Below, in pieces: positions 1 through 8,686 of a stretch of 52,222 nt of DNA. Positions within the stretch are counted from its first letter, which is position 1; the number at the start of each line of letters is the position of its first letter. The notes under the pieces are model-generated. The model did not search any database, was not told the DNA's origin, and worked only from the letters and a program-made list of their open reading frames with translations. The translations under genes were made by a program, and so were the position numbers. The stretch covers positions 1 through 52,222 of the forward strand of contig JAGWLG010000025.1 of assembly GCA_028864975.1 (NCBI GenBank), in the 5' to 3' direction. This DNA is from Thermoplasmata archaeon. Its GTDB lineage: Archaea; Thermoplasmatota; Thermoplasmata; Lutacidiplasmatales; UBA184.

Positions 1-181
1 GCGGTAGCGAGCTCAGGCGGACCTCCGCGAGGCCCCGCGAGGGGGCCGTAGAATACTTGAGGTCAGGAGACTACCCAAACACGTTCCTGACAGGGGCGAC
101 ATCAACAGGTTTCGTCACACTACCCCACGCGGCCGAGGTTCGGACGAGATGTGCCCCCGTGCGGGCGCGCGCGCGCAAAGG

Positions 182-188
182 GTTTAGA
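182..188 (+). promoter_or_regulatory. TATA-like box of purD
   Basis: The AT-rich block GTTTAGA stands out in GC-rich sequence and is centred about 25 nt before the GTG at 210. This is the spacing expected for a leaderless archaeal transcript, and it is the main reason for choosing that start. Confidence 0.5.
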
Positions 189-209
189 CGACGGTCCTTG
201 GGCATCCCC

Positions 210-1613
210 GTGCGAAGGCCGAGGACCCTCGTTGTTGGGGGAGGCGGGCGTGAGCATGCCATTGGTGCCGCGCTCGTCCGAAGCGAGGCTCCGCTCCTCG
301 TCGCCGCCCCTCACGAGAACCCCGGGCTCCGTGCGCTCGCTCAGAGCTACCTCATCAGTGCCGTCGAGGACGGCGCGAAGATCGCACGGTGGGCCGTCGA
401 GCGGGGTGCGGAGCTCGCGGTCATCGGTCCCGAGGCGGCCATCGCCGCGGGAGTAGCCGACGAACTGCGCAGGGCGAAGGTCCCGACCGTCGGGCCCTCC
501 GCGGCGGCAGGGCGCATCGAGTCCTCGAAGGCGTTCGCCCGGGACCTAATGCAGCGGCGTGGGGTTCCGGGGCTGCCGACGTTCCGGACCGTCTCTTCGG
601 CCGCGGAGGTCGATACGGCCATAGGTGCCTTCCATGGGCCGTTCGTCGTGAAGGCGAGCGGACTTGCCGCGGGGAAGGGCGTATGGGTCCAAGGGGCCGA
701 CTTCCAGACCCCCGCGGAGGGTGGCGCCCTCACGAAGCGCCTTCTCCCGCCCGAGGGTCGGGAGAAGAAGGTAGTCCTTGAGGAGAAGCTCGAGGGAGAA
801 GAGTTCAGTCTGCTCGCCCTCGTGGACGGAACGTCGGTCTTCCCGATGCCCGTGGTCCAGGACTATAAGCGCGCGAAGGAGGGGAACCAAGGCCCGAACA
901 CCGGGGGCATGGGCTCCTACTCCGAACGGGACCATCTTCTGCCCTTCCTCCCGCGGAAGGACCGGGACGCGGCCGTCGGGATCCTTCGCTCGGTCGTCGG
1001 GGCTCTGCGTGAGGAGGGCATCGAGTATCGTGGGGTCCTCTACGGAGGGTTCATGCTGACCGCCAAAGGGCCCCAAGTGGTCGAGTTCAATGCCCGCTTC
1101 GGCGACCCCGAAGGCATGAACCTGCTCACCCTCTTCGACGGGACGGATTTCGCGGACCTGATGTTCCAGGTGGCCACTTCTCGGATCGACCCCGCCCACG
1201 TCAGCTTCCGTCTTCGGGCGACGGTCTGCAAGTACGTGGTGCCCATCGGTTACCCCGAGAACCCCAGGAAAGGGGTGCCCTTGCAGCTCGACACCCAGGC
1301 GATCCAGGACCTCGGCGTCACGGTCTACTATGGTTCGGTGACCCCAGGGCCGCATCCTGGCGAGGTCCTGACCGGGAGCTCCCGCGCCATCGCTCTCGTG
1401 GGGGAGAGCAGCGCCCGCAAGGACGCGGAGGCCAGGGTCGAGCTCGCGCTCAAGCACGTGCACGGAGACTTTTACGTTCGACACGACATCGGCACCGTTC
1501 CCGACGTCAAGTCCCGAGTGGACCACATGTCGGCCCTGGTCGGAGCGGCAGCCTTCGACCCCACCCGGAATCCCACGCGGAGCGGGCCTTCGCCCCCTCC
1601 CGTCTTCCTCTGA
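210..1613 (+). CDS. purD: Phosphoribosylamine--glycine ligase (GAR synthetase)
   Basis: Catalyses ATP-dependent joining of glycine to 5-phosphoribosylamine, the second step of de novo purine synthesis in the cytoplasm. The N-terminal motif VVGGGGREHAIG lies at residues 8-19, the ATP-grasp lysine/glycine loop KASGLAAGKG near residue 147, and the metal-binding EFNARFGDPEG near residue 292. The open frame runs upstream to 57, but those residues are low-complexity and unlike PurD. GTG at 210 places the start directly before the conserved beta strand and 25 nt from a TATA-like block. At 467 residues it is somewhat longer than the usual 420-430, mainly through inserts and a Pro-rich C-terminal tail. 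A methyltransferase gene follows after 40 nt. Confidence 0.93.
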   Translation: MRRPRTLVVGGGGREHAIGAALVRSEAPLLVAAPHENPGLRALAQSYLISAVEDGAKIARWAVERGAELAVIGPEAAIAAGVADELRRAKVPTVGPSAAAGRIESSKAFARDLMQRRGVPGLPTFRTVSSAAEVDTAIGAFHGPFVVKASGLAAGKGVWVQGADFQTPAEGGALTKRLLPPEGREKKVVLEEKLEGEEFSLLALVDGTSVFPMPVVQDYKRAKEGNQGPNTGGMGSYSERDHLLPFLPRKDRDAAVGILRSVVGALREEGIEYRGVLYGGFMLTAKGPQVVEFNARFGDPEGMNLLTLFDGTDFADLMFQVATSRIDPAHVSFRLRATVCKYVVPIGYPENPRKGVPLQLDTQAIQDLGVTVYYGSVTPGPHPGEVLTGSSRAIALVGESSARKDAEARVELALKHVHGDFYVRHDIGTVPDVKSRVDHMSALVGAAAFDPTRNPTRSGPSPPPVFL

Positions 1614-1641
1614 GGGAGACCCGCCGAGAGCGGGCCCCATC

Positions 1642-1646
1642 AGGAG
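1642..1646 (+). promoter_or_regulatory. Shine-Dalgarno site of the methyltransferase gene
   Basis: AGGAG ends 7 nt before the GTG at 1654. Genes inside transcription units here can carry a Shine-Dalgarno sequence, whereas first genes mostly look leaderless. This supports co-transcription with purD. Confidence 0.5.
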
Positions 1647-1653
1647 ATGAGCC

Positions 1654-2553
1654 GTGCGCCGCTACGTCGAACAGCTCTCCCGCGCCGACTCCTTGCTCGC
1701 CCAGACCCTGGAACGGGTCCCGCTCCTGCCCAGGCCGCCGCTCGCCGCTGAGTGGCTTCGCTGCGAGATGCTCGAGCGCCACCAGGTGCTCCGTCATGCG
1801 GGTCTCTCGCGAGGGCTCCGCGTTCTCGAGGTAGGGTCGGGAGGTCACGCCATCACGACGGTTCCCTTGGCCCTGGAAGTGGGCTCCGAGGGCAAGGTCG
1901 TGGCGGTCGAGCGTTCCCGGTGGGGGATCTTCCAAGACGTTGTCGACGCAAGCGGGTTGGCGGAGAGGGTTCGGCCGTTGAAGGCCGATGCGCTCGCCCT
2001 CCCCCTCCGACACGATTCGCACGATCTCGCGGTGTGCGCCCACGGCATCAGATCGCTGGAGAGCCTCGAGAACATGGTGGCCGTCTTCCGGGAGATGCTT
2101 CGGGTCGCGCCGCGGGTGCTCGTCGCGGAGTCCCTTCCCCTCGCACAGAACGACGCCCAGCGCGCCCATCTGGAAACGTACAACCTTCGGGAGGAGATCT
2201 TCGAGGCGGCGACCGGGCGCAAGGACGACCTCCACTACCTGCCTCTCGAGACCCTGGAGGGGCTGGTTCGGAAGGCGGGCGGGGAGGTCGAACGGGCCGA
2301 AACGCTCGAGGTGGACCTTCCCCATGCCCTCGCCTACCTTCCTCGAGATGCGCTCTCTTCCATCTCCGACCGTCCTAAGCGCGAGCGCTTGCTCGTGCGG
2401 TGGGAGAAGGCGCGGGAGATGGGCGAGCGGTTCGGGACCGACCACCCGCCAGTTGGGCTTGTCCTCGCTCGGCGCAAGGCGGCCGAGAGGGGCGCCGCCA
2501 GCGGACGCCCCGGGCGCCACGCCGCGGGGACCGAACGTCCCCATCACCGTTAG
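1654..2553 (+). CDS. Class I SAM-dependent methyltransferase
   Basis: A 299-residue protein with a Rossmann-type SAM-binding motif I (VLEVGSGGHAI, about residues 57-67), then VVAVERS as the acidic strand 2 and an ADALALPL segment typical of motif III. The substrate is not recognisable. The C-terminal third is predicted helical and ends in a Gly/Arg/His-rich tail. Start: GTG preceded by AGGAG. It sits between purD and tfs, 40 nt and 35 nt away respectively. A role in RNA or small-molecule methylation cannot be chosen from sequence alone. Confidence 0.8.
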   Translation: MRRYVEQLSRADSLLAQTLERVPLLPRPPLAAEWLRCEMLERHQVLRHAGLSRGLRVLEVGSGGHAITTVPLALEVGSEGKVVAVERSRWGIFQDVVDASGLAERVRPLKADALALPLRHDSHDLAVCAHGIRSLESLENMVAVFREMLRVAPRVLVAESLPLAQNDAQRAHLETYNLREEIFEAATGRKDDLHYLPLETLEGLVRKAGGEVERAETLEVDLPHALAYLPRDALSSISDRPKRERLLVRWEKAREMGERFGTDHPPVGLVLARRKAAERGAASGRPGRHAAGTERPHHR

Positions 2554-2559
2554 GATTGG

Positions 2560-2567
2560 TCAAATAG
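2560..2567 (+). promoter_or_regulatory. TATA-like box of tfs
   Basis: TCAAATAG is centred about 25 nt upstream of the tfs ATG at 2589, suggesting a leaderless transcript for tfs-asnS. Confidence 0.5.
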
Positions 2568-2588
2568 GTCTGACCTGTCGCGAGAGCG

Positions 2589-2900
2589 ATGTTCTGCCCG
2601 AAATGCAAGAAGCTCATGCTCCCGGACAAAGGGAGCAAGCAGTGGGTCTGCCGGGCCTGCGGGGCCAAAGTGAAGATGAGCGGCGGTGGCGATATGGTCC
2701 CTCACAGCGAGCCTAAGCACCGGGAGATCACCGTGATCTCGGAGAAGCCCGCGACCAATCCGACGGCGAAGGAGGAATGCCCCAAATGCGGGAACGACAC
2801 CGCCTACTGGGTCCTGCGCCAAACCCGTGGCGCGGACGAGCCGGAGACCAGGATCTTCGAGTGCACCAAGTGCGGGAACAAGTGGAGGGAGTACCAGTAG
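2589..2900 (+). CDS. tfs: Transcription elongation factor TFS (TFIIS/Rpo9-like)
   Basis: Stimulates transcript cleavage by backtracked archaeal RNA polymerase. It has two zinc ribbons: an N-terminal one with C3/C6 and C21/C24, and a C-terminal one with C64/C67 and C92/C95. The catalytic acidic hairpin is present as GADEPET (D83, E84), so the protein should be cleavage-active rather than an inactive paralogue. Its 103 residues match the family length. ATG 2589 gives an immediate CPKC motif at residues 3-6. asnS begins 15 nt after the stop, so the two are probably co-transcribed. Confidence 0.95.
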   Translation: MFCPKCKKLMLPDKGSKQWVCRACGAKVKMSGGGDMVPHSEPKHREITVISEKPATNPTAKEECPKCGNDTAYWVLRQTRGADEPETRIFECTKCGNKWREYQ

Positions 2901-2915
2901 CTCCCTACGGTAGGC

Positions 2916-4250
2916 ATGTCCGCCGTTCCTTCCCTGGCCACGCACGCCTCCTCCCCCCGGTGGGTGCCCATAGCCCAGGCGAACACCGATGTCGCGGTCG
3001 GTCAAAGGCTCCGGGTCCACGGGTGGGTCCATCGGACGCGAAGCTCGGGCGGGATCTGCTTCCTCGTGCTCCGCGACGCGACCGGACAGGTCCAGGTGAC
3101 CGCCAAGAAGGACGTGCTGGGGCCCGAGACCTTCTCCCGGGTGGAGAAGGCGCTCGTCGAAAGCGCGCTCATCGTGGAGGGCGCCGTCGCCTCGGACAAG
3201 CGCGCCCCCGGTGGCCACGAGCTACGGGCCGAGAAGGTCGAGGTCGTGCACGCGGCCGATAACTTCCCGATCTTCACCGGACAGACCGAGGACTTCCTCC
3301 TCGATCACCGCCATCTCGCGATCCGCACGCGGGAGATGGTCGCGACGATGAAGGTCAAGGCCGAGGCACTACGGGCAGCACGGGCCTTCCTGGACGGAGA
3401 GGGGTACTGGGAGGTCACTCCACCGATCCTCTCAGGGAATGCGGCGGAAGGCGGTGCCGAGGCCTTCGAGCTCGAGTACTTCGGAGAGAAGGCCTACCTG
3501 GCCCAGACCGCTCAGCTCTACCTCGAAGCGTTGATCTACCCGCTGGAGAAGGTCTACGCGGTCACGCCGTCCTTCCGTGCGGAGAAGAGCCGGACGCCCC
3601 GGCACCTGTGCGAGTACACCCATCTCGAAGCCGAGCTCGGCTGGGCCGGCATGGCCGAGAACTTGGAGGCCCAGGAGCGGCTCGTCGCCGCGATCCTCCA
3701 CCGCATCGCGGAGCGCCGCCCGGAGGAGCTCTCGCTCCTCGGCCGCGACCCGAAGGAGCTGAAGGCCATCGAGCCTCCGTTCGAGCGCATCCGGTACGCG
3801 AAGGCCCTGGAGCTGCTTCAGGGGAAGGGGTTCGACCTTCCATGGGGGAGCGACCTCGCGACCGCCGAGGAACGCGCGCTCACGCTGGAGCGGACCGCCC
3901 CCGTCTTCGTGACCCACTTCCCGAAGGAGCTCAAGGCGTTCTACATGCTCGAGGACCCGGAGGACCCTCGGACGGTCCAGGGCGCGGACCTGCTGGCCCC
4001 CGAGGGGTACGGGGAGATCATCGGCGGGTCCTGCCGTGAAACGGACATCACGAAGACCGTCGCCCGCCTCGAGGCCATGAACGTCCCCAGGGCGCCCTAC
4101 GAGTGGTACCTCGATCTTCGACGTTTCGGCAGCGTCCCTCACGCGGGGTTCGGGATGGGGATCGAACGCATCGTGCGGTGGGTCACTCGTCGTGAGCACA
4201 TCCGCGACACCACGCCGTTCCCCCGGACCCCCTCCCGACTGCTGCCGTAG
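2916..4250 (+). CDS. asnS: Asparaginyl-tRNA synthetase
   Basis: A class IIb aminoacyl-tRNA synthetase charging tRNA-Asn. An N-terminal OB-fold anticodon-binding domain (about 30-110) precedes the catalytic core. Motif 2 is FRAEKSRTPRHLCEY (from about 219) and motif 3 is GFGMGIERIV (about 411-420), ending in FPRTPSRLLP. AsnRS rather than AspRS is indicated by FVTHFPKELKAFYM, the DLLAPEGYGEIIGGS block and the YLDLRRFGSVPHAGFG segment. AspRS has a different substrate-loop sequence there. Length 444 residues is normal. No clear Shine-Dalgarno is visible. It sits 15 nt behind tfs. Confidence 0.92.
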   Translation: MSAVPSLATHASSPRWVPIAQANTDVAVGQRLRVHGWVHRTRSSGGICFLVLRDATGQVQVTAKKDVLGPETFSRVEKALVESALIVEGAVASDKRAPGGHELRAEKVEVVHAADNFPIFTGQTEDFLLDHRHLAIRTREMVATMKVKAEALRAARAFLDGEGYWEVTPPILSGNAAEGGAEAFELEYFGEKAYLAQTAQLYLEALIYPLEKVYAVTPSFRAEKSRTPRHLCEYTHLEAELGWAGMAENLEAQERLVAAILHRIAERRPEELSLLGRDPKELKAIEPPFERIRYAKALELLQGKGFDLPWGSDLATAEERALTLERTAPVFVTHFPKELKAFYMLEDPEDPRTVQGADLLAPEGYGEIIGGSCRETDITKTVARLEAMNVPRAPYEWYLDLRRFGSVPHAGFGMGIERIVRWVTRREHIRDTTPFPRTPSRLLP

Positions 4251-4274
4251 GGCGTTGCCGGGAGCGGTAAGCCT

Positions 4275-6917
4275 TTGAGCCTGTGGCATCCTGCCCGACG
4301 AGGCTCAACGTTGAAGGCAAGGCAGAAGGGTCTCCCGCCCACCAGCGGCGGCTTCTCGCGGTGGCTGCCGCTCCTCTTCCTGTTGGTCGGCATGCTCCTT
4401 CTCCCCCCGGGTGGGCTCTCTCCCTCGCACAGCACCCTTGCTCAGCCGGTCTACCCGGGCGGGGTGGCCGCGTCGGGCTCGTCCCACGTCATCCGTCCCG
4501 TGTCGTCCCCAGAGCCGGTGATATCGCTGCCGAGCACCGCTCGGCCGACCATCCAGCCTCCGAGCGACGGGTGGCTGCTCTACCAGGGAGGCGGGCTTCG
4601 TGATGGGTGGAGCGCAGACTCGCCCCCTCAGACGACGCAGCTCGCATGGTCGGCGCACCTTCCGACGCCGCCCGCAGGGACCACGACCATCTCTGGGGGA
4701 ATCGTCACTTCAGGAGGGGTCGTCTACGTCCCGAGCTCGAGCCGCGCCGTCGTGGCGTTGAACGGCACCACCGGCGCGATCCTCTGGAGCTACGCGACCA
4801 ATGGATCCGTGGCTGCCGCCCCCGCGCTCGACCAAGGGATGCTGATCTTCGCCGACCAGGCGGGGAAGCTGTACGTGCTGAACTCCACGACGGGCGGCCA
4901 GATCGTCGTGATCCCCCTCGGGCTCCCCGACAACGGGGCGAGCCCACTCCCGGTCGGCTCGGCCGTCCTTGCTCCTTGCCTGGCCAACCGACACAACTCG
5001 CTCTGCAAGTTCTCCCTACCTTCAGGGACCGAGGTCTGGAACCAGAGCGTTGGCAGCTTCCTTTCCTCGCCCTCCATCGACCCGGTCCTGGACATGGTCT
5101 ACGTCTCGAACACCTCCGGTGGGGTTCTCGGCATGTCGTTCTCGACCGGCAAGGTGGCCTGGAACTATTCCTTCGGACCTACGCTGCCGATTACCTCGAG
5201 CCCGGTCATCTCGCCCTCCCGTGAGCTGGTCTATGCTTTTGCGAGCCAAGCCTCAACGTCCGGCGGCGACCTTGCGGCGTTCAACGAGACCCTCAATGGT
5301 TCCTTGTTCATGAAGCATCCCCGTTTCGAGGACTTCCTGGGCTTCGGGGTCTCCTCGGCGGCGCCCGTGCTCTCATCGAACGCGCTCTTGATGGCCACGG
5401 AGCTGGGGACAGTCTATGCCGTCAATCCCTCGAACGGATCGTATCTGTGGGAGGTCCATCCCTGGGCCGGGAACACGAACGAGATATGCGCGAGCCCGCT
5501 CGTTGCGAACAATGCGCTCCTGGTCGACATTCCTGGCTCTTCCTCCTGCGGGTCGGGGGGGAGCCAGCTCTTCGAGCTCTCGACGGTCGATGGGCACACG
5601 CTATCCCATATCAGCATCGTGAACGGGTCGGTCGATGCGGGTCTCGCCATCACGAACACGGCGGTCTACCTGGGAGCGAACGACGGGACCGTCCTCGCCG
5701 TGGGCATTGACCCACCCTCCGCGCCAAGGAACCTGGCGGTCACTCCGGCGAACACGAGCCTGGACCTCTCTTGGTCGCCACCGGCCTCCGATGGCGGGCA
5801 AGCCCTGAGCCAATACGCGATCTCCTGGGGCGTTTCCCCCTCCGGCCAGCTCTTGTCCACAACCGTTTCGAACACAACGCTCTCCCACCTGATCACGGGC
5901 TTGACCGATGGGCTGCCCTATGTCGTGATCGTCGAGGCCGTGAACGGCCAAGGACCTAGCACGGAAGCGAGCCTGGTGGCCACTCCGGGTTCTGTTCCGT
6001 GGCCCCCCCAGGGCGTCAAGGACGTGCTGGCCCAGGATTCCTTCAGCCTCCTCTGGAGCCCTCCAGCGGAGAACGGCGGCTTCGCCGTGACTAGTTACGT
6101 CGTCCACTGGTGGAACGCCTCGAAGTGGCAGCACCACAACACGACCCTCTCCGCCACCGCGACCTCTTGGACCCAGACGGGGATCCCCGACGGGGTCGAG
6201 GTGTTCGCCCAAGTGGCTGCGGTGAACTCCTGGAACCGGGGAAACTATTCGGGAGTGGTCGAGGGCGCTCCCTACCTCGCTCCAGGTGTGCTGACGCTCG
6301 TGGTGAACCCCGCGTCGGTGCGCCCGAACATCCACCTCACGGTCCAGGGGGTTGCGGTCACCGTCCCGGTGGGGAATGGCACCGCGAGCTCCCCGTACCT
6401 GCCGGGCACCTACTGGGTCAACGCGAGCGCGTCAGGCTACCAGATCTTCGACAAGGCCGTGACCGTTTCGAGCGCGAAGACGACCGTCGTCTACGTCAAC
6501 CTCACGGTCGCCCCCAGGAACCCGTTCTCGCTCTCGACGCTGCAGATCGCCGTCATCAGCGCCGTCGCGGTCGTCGCGATCATTCTCGGGCTGCTCGTGA
6601 TCGGGACCCGGTATCGACGGCTACGGGCGATCGCCGAGCCCGAGGAAGAGGAGGAGGGCGGCGGCGAGGGAGGGATCTCCGAGAGTCGAGCACGGGCGAT
6701 CCTGCAGCCCGCAACGCCCGCCGAGGGAGAGGAAGCGCCCGCCCTTCCAGAGCCCGGCTACGCCGAAGAGGCGCCCGCCGCTCCTCCAGAACCTCAGCCC
6801 GAGGCGCCCGAAGAGGAGCCGGAGGGCACCGGCGGGAGGCTCGGCGACTATTTCGCCCGACGCCGGGCGGAAAAGGAAACGCTCAAGAACTCCGAGAAGA
6901 ATACCCCGGAAGAGTAA
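4275..6917 (+). CDS. Secreted PQQ-type beta-propeller protein with two FN3 domains and a C-terminal membrane anchor
   Basis: A large cell-surface protein of unknown ligand. After a hydrophobic signal segment (WLPLLFLLVGMLLL), residues about 90-475 hold repeated PQQ/WD-like blades with 'LNGTTGAILWSY'-style units. Two fibronectin type III domains follow (from about 480 and 574, each with LxWSPPxxxGG), then a PEGA-like beta domain, one membrane helix (about 756-778), a basic stop-transfer patch and a Glu/Pro-rich cytoplasmic tail. N-glycosylation sequons are frequent. The start is uncertain: TTG at 4275 opens the frame, and TTG at 4311 would give a more compact signal peptide (MKARQKG...). It may bind sugars or protein partners, but enzymatic activity is not evident. 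Confidence 0.82.
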   Translation: MSLWHPARRGSTLKARQKGLPPTSGGFSRWLPLLFLLVGMLLLPPGGLSPSHSTLAQPVYPGGVAASGSSHVIRPVSSPEPVISLPSTARPTIQPPSDGWLLYQGGGLRDGWSADSPPQTTQLAWSAHLPTPPAGTTTISGGIVTSGGVVYVPSSSRAVVALNGTTGAILWSYATNGSVAAAPALDQGMLIFADQAGKLYVLNSTTGGQIVVIPLGLPDNGASPLPVGSAVLAPCLANRHNSLCKFSLPSGTEVWNQSVGSFLSSPSIDPVLDMVYVSNTSGGVLGMSFSTGKVAWNYSFGPTLPITSSPVISPSRELVYAFASQASTSGGDLAAFNETLNGSLFMKHPRFEDFLGFGVSSAAPVLSSNALLMATELGTVYAVNPSNGSYLWEVHPWAGNTNEICASPLVANNALLVDIPGSSSCGSGGSQLFELSTVDGHTLSHISIVNGSVDAGLAITNTAVYLGANDGTVLAVGIDPPSAPRNLAVTPANTSLDLSWSPPASDGGQALSQYAISWGVSPSGQLLSTTVSNTTLSHLITGLTDGLPYVVIVEAVNGQGPSTEASLVATPGSVPWPPQGVKDVLAQDSFSLLWSPPAENGGFAVTSYVVHWWNASKWQHHNTTLSATATSWTQTGIPDGVEVFAQVAAVNSWNRGNYSGVVEGAPYLAPGVLTLVVNPASVRPNIHLTVQGVAVTVPVGNGTASSPYLPGTYWVNASASGYQIFDKAVTVSSAKTTVVYVNLTVAPRNPFSLSTLQIAVISAVAVVAIILGLLVIGTRYRRLRAIAEPEEEEEGGGEGGISESRARAILQPATPAEGEEAPALPEPGYAEEAPAAPPEPQPEAPEEEPEGTGGRLGDYFARRRAEKETLKNSEKNTPEE

Positions 6918-6976
6918 GACCGCCCGAGCACGACCAAGACGGTTCAACACGTCGGACAGATCCGAAATCGAGAGAA

Positions 6977-7567
6977 ATGGCCGGGATCAGCAGGACGGAC
7001 GCTCGGGGAACATCTTCCACGACCGGGAAAGAAACGAACTTGGCCGGGGACAAAGCGAGCGTCAAGGCGGCCGCCGCGCCTACTCCGACGGTGACTCCGT
7101 CGGTGGTGATGGTGACGCAGGCCACGCACAACGATATCTCGGACATCTGTGCGCTCTTCAAGCGCGTGTGGGACGAGTACAAGGGGAAGCTCCCGGAGGA
7201 GCTCCTCAAGACGTGGGAGCCCTCTCCTCTGGAGTTCACGAGCTGGATGGAGGGCGTGACCTACTTCGCGGCGCGCCGCGAGAAGAAGCTCGTCGGGATC
7301 GTCGCCTGCACGCCGAACGACGGCGCGGTCCAAATCGAGCACCTGGCCGTCGACCCGGAGAACCGCCGTCAGGACGTCGGCACCTCGCTCGTGAACGCCG
7401 CGATCGAGTGGTCGAGGCGCTCGAGCGCCAACTCTGTGTGGGTCGAGACGCTCGAGGTCTTCAGCGGCGCGATCCACCTTTTCCAGAAGCTCGGGTTCCA
7501 ACCCTGCGGGGAACTGCACCGGCACTTCTGGAAGCAGGACGTCCACATCTTCGAAAAGGTGATCTGA
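6977..7567 (+). CDS. GNAT-family N-acetyltransferase
   Basis: The GNAT fold is shown by a beta4 strand with AVQIEHLAVDPENRRQDVG, where the acetyl-CoA pyrophosphate loop reads R-R-Q-D-V-G-T, followed by a C-terminal FQKLGFQPCGELH motif. The substrate is unknown. ATG at 6977 gives 196 residues with a 45-residue Ser/Thr/Ala-rich leader. ATG at 7109 would start directly at the domain (MVTQATHNDIS) and give 152 residues. The first glycine of the usual Q/RxxGxG/A loop is replaced by Asp. It lies 59 nt downstream of the propeller gene on the same strand. Confidence 0.8.
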   Translation: MAGISRTDARGTSSTTGKETNLAGDKASVKAAAAPTPTVTPSVVMVTQATHNDISDICALFKRVWDEYKGKLPEELLKTWEPSPLEFTSWMEGVTYFAARREKKLVGIVACTPNDGAVQIEHLAVDPENRRQDVGTSLVNAAIEWSRRSSANSVWVETLEVFSGAIHLFQKLGFQPCGELHRHFWKQDVHIFEKVI

Positions 7568-7612
7568 GCGCCCCCGGTCCTCGCGGACCGTGCGGGGGTG
7601 GCTTGGTCGAGC

Positions 7613-8095
7613 TCAACGTCGTGGTGCGGGTCTGAGGTCGCGTTCCAAGGCCGGCGCGAGCGTGTCCCTCCATAGCTGCGCGTCGGAGCGTTGCTCCTGT
7701 TCCGCGAGGCGGTCCACCTCCCGAGGGGAGAAGGTGCGCTCGTGATGGAGCAGTCGGAACCCTTCGAACTCCAGATGGGAACGACGCGGTCCGTCAGGGA
7801 CGATCCGGTACCAGTATTGAGAGTGGACGAACGGCCCGTTGAGGTGGGTGTTCGTCCACGACATCGACCCCGGGTCGATGCGGACGAGGCGGGAGATCCG
7901 TTGGCGCCGTCCGGCCACCGTGCGCTGGTCGGTCAGGATGAGCGCGTCCGAGGAGATCCGTCGGACGGACCGCCGCACATTTGGTCGGAGGAGCCTCCGG
8001 TCCTCCGGGACAAAATCGGTGCACCACGTGAAGGCATCCTTGGCGGGTACTCGGAAGGCCTGGCGGAACCGGTAGCGAAGGGAGGAGGTCGGCAT
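7613..8095 (-). CDS. SRPBCC (START/Bet v1-like) superfamily protein
   Basis: A 160-residue protein with the alternating strand pattern of the SRPBCC fold: LRYRFRQAFRVPAKDAFTW at the N-terminus, then a long beta sheet including SQYWYRIVPDGPRRSHLEFE, and a C-terminal helix rich in Glu/Gln. Such domains bind hydrophobic ligands or act as aromatase/cyclase relatives; the ligand is unknown. ATG 8095 starts just before strand 1. ATG 8128 is an alternative adding 11 residues. The frame of the preceding GNAT gene runs into this gene for about 300 nt (see findings). Confidence 0.72.
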   Translation of the reverse strand: MPTSSLRYRFRQAFRVPAKDAFTWCTDFVPEDRRLLRPNVRRSVRRISSDALILTDQRTVAGRRQRISRLVRIDPGSMSWTNTHLNGPFVHSQYWYRIVPDGPRRSHLEFEGFRLLHHERTFSPREVDRLAEQEQRSDAQLWRDTLAPALERDLRPAPRR

Positions 8096-8633
8096 GGGGG
8101 CTCCGAGAGGAGAGGAGCGGCCCATCACGAATAGCTAGCGGAGCCGCCGTAGGAGCACACGGGGCATCCCGACGATAGAGCAGTTCCTCGATCTCGGCCT
8201 TTCGGCCGTTCGCGTAAGCCCGCTCGCGGCCGTACCGCACGAAGCCGCACTTCTCCAGCACGCGCTGGGAGGCGATGTTGTCGGCGGCGACCCGCGCGAA
8301 CAGCGGGCGCCGAGGGATCTCGAGGAGGAACCCCTGAAGGGCCCGGGTCGCGACCCCCTGACCCCAGGCCTCTCGCGCGATCCAGTAGGCGACCGCAGGG
8401 TCGCCGAACATCTCGAAGTGGACCACGTACCCGGACAGCTTGCCATCCACCTCGATGGCACGCGCCAAGACCTGGGGTCCGAGGAGCATCTTCGCCCACC
8501 TCGCGAGGAACTTGGCGCGGTCCTCGAAGCCCTCTGGGGTGAAGGCGGCCATCCGGATGGCCTCTGGGTCGCGTTGATGCTCGTAGAGGATCGGAAGGTC
8601 CGACTCGAGCAACGCTCGAAGTTGAACGTCCAT
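7794..8633 (-). CDS. GNAT-family N-acetyltransferase (RimJ/RimL-like), 3' end anomalous
   Basis: Residues 1-170 form a complete GNAT domain of the RimJ/RimL type: MDVQLRALLESDLP, YWIAREAWGQGVATRAL as the acetyl-CoA loop (Q-G-V-A), DNIASQRVLEKCGF, and a final EIEELLYRR. The domain should end near 8130, but in this frame no stop occurs until 7794, so the last 100 or so codons are read through the SRPBCC gene in another frame and look like nonsense. A stop (TAG, 8135-8137) lies one frame away. Either a small indel removed the natural stop or the protein carries a meaningless tail. Trust the first 170 residues only. Confidence 0.7.
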   Translation of the reverse strand: MDVQLRALLESDLPILYEHQRDPEAIRMAAFTPEGFEDRAKFLARWAKMLLGPQVLARAIEVDGKLSGYVVHFEMFGDPAVAYWIAREAWGQGVATRALQGFLLEIPRRPLFARVAADNIASQRVLEKCGFVRYGRERAYANGRKAEIEELLYRRDAPCAPTAAPLAIRDGPLLSSRSPHADLLPSLPVPPGLPSTRQGCLHVVHRFCPGGPEAPPTKCAAVRPTDLLGRAHPDRPAHGGRTAPTDLPPRPHRPGVDVVDEHPPQRAVRPLSILVPDRP

Positions 8634-8686
8634 GCGGAGCCCTCGAAGATTCGGACCCGCACCCGGTACCCGACGGTGGCTCGAGG

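Noticed and set aside
57..209. Longer PurD start at 57
   Set aside because: The extra 51 residues are low in family character and follow no promoter; GTG 210 has a TATA-like block at the right distance.
2916..4250. Aspartyl-tRNA synthetase
   Set aside because: The substrate-loop sequence DLLAPEGYGEIIGGS and the ending FPRTPSRLLP are those of asparaginyl-tRNA synthetase.
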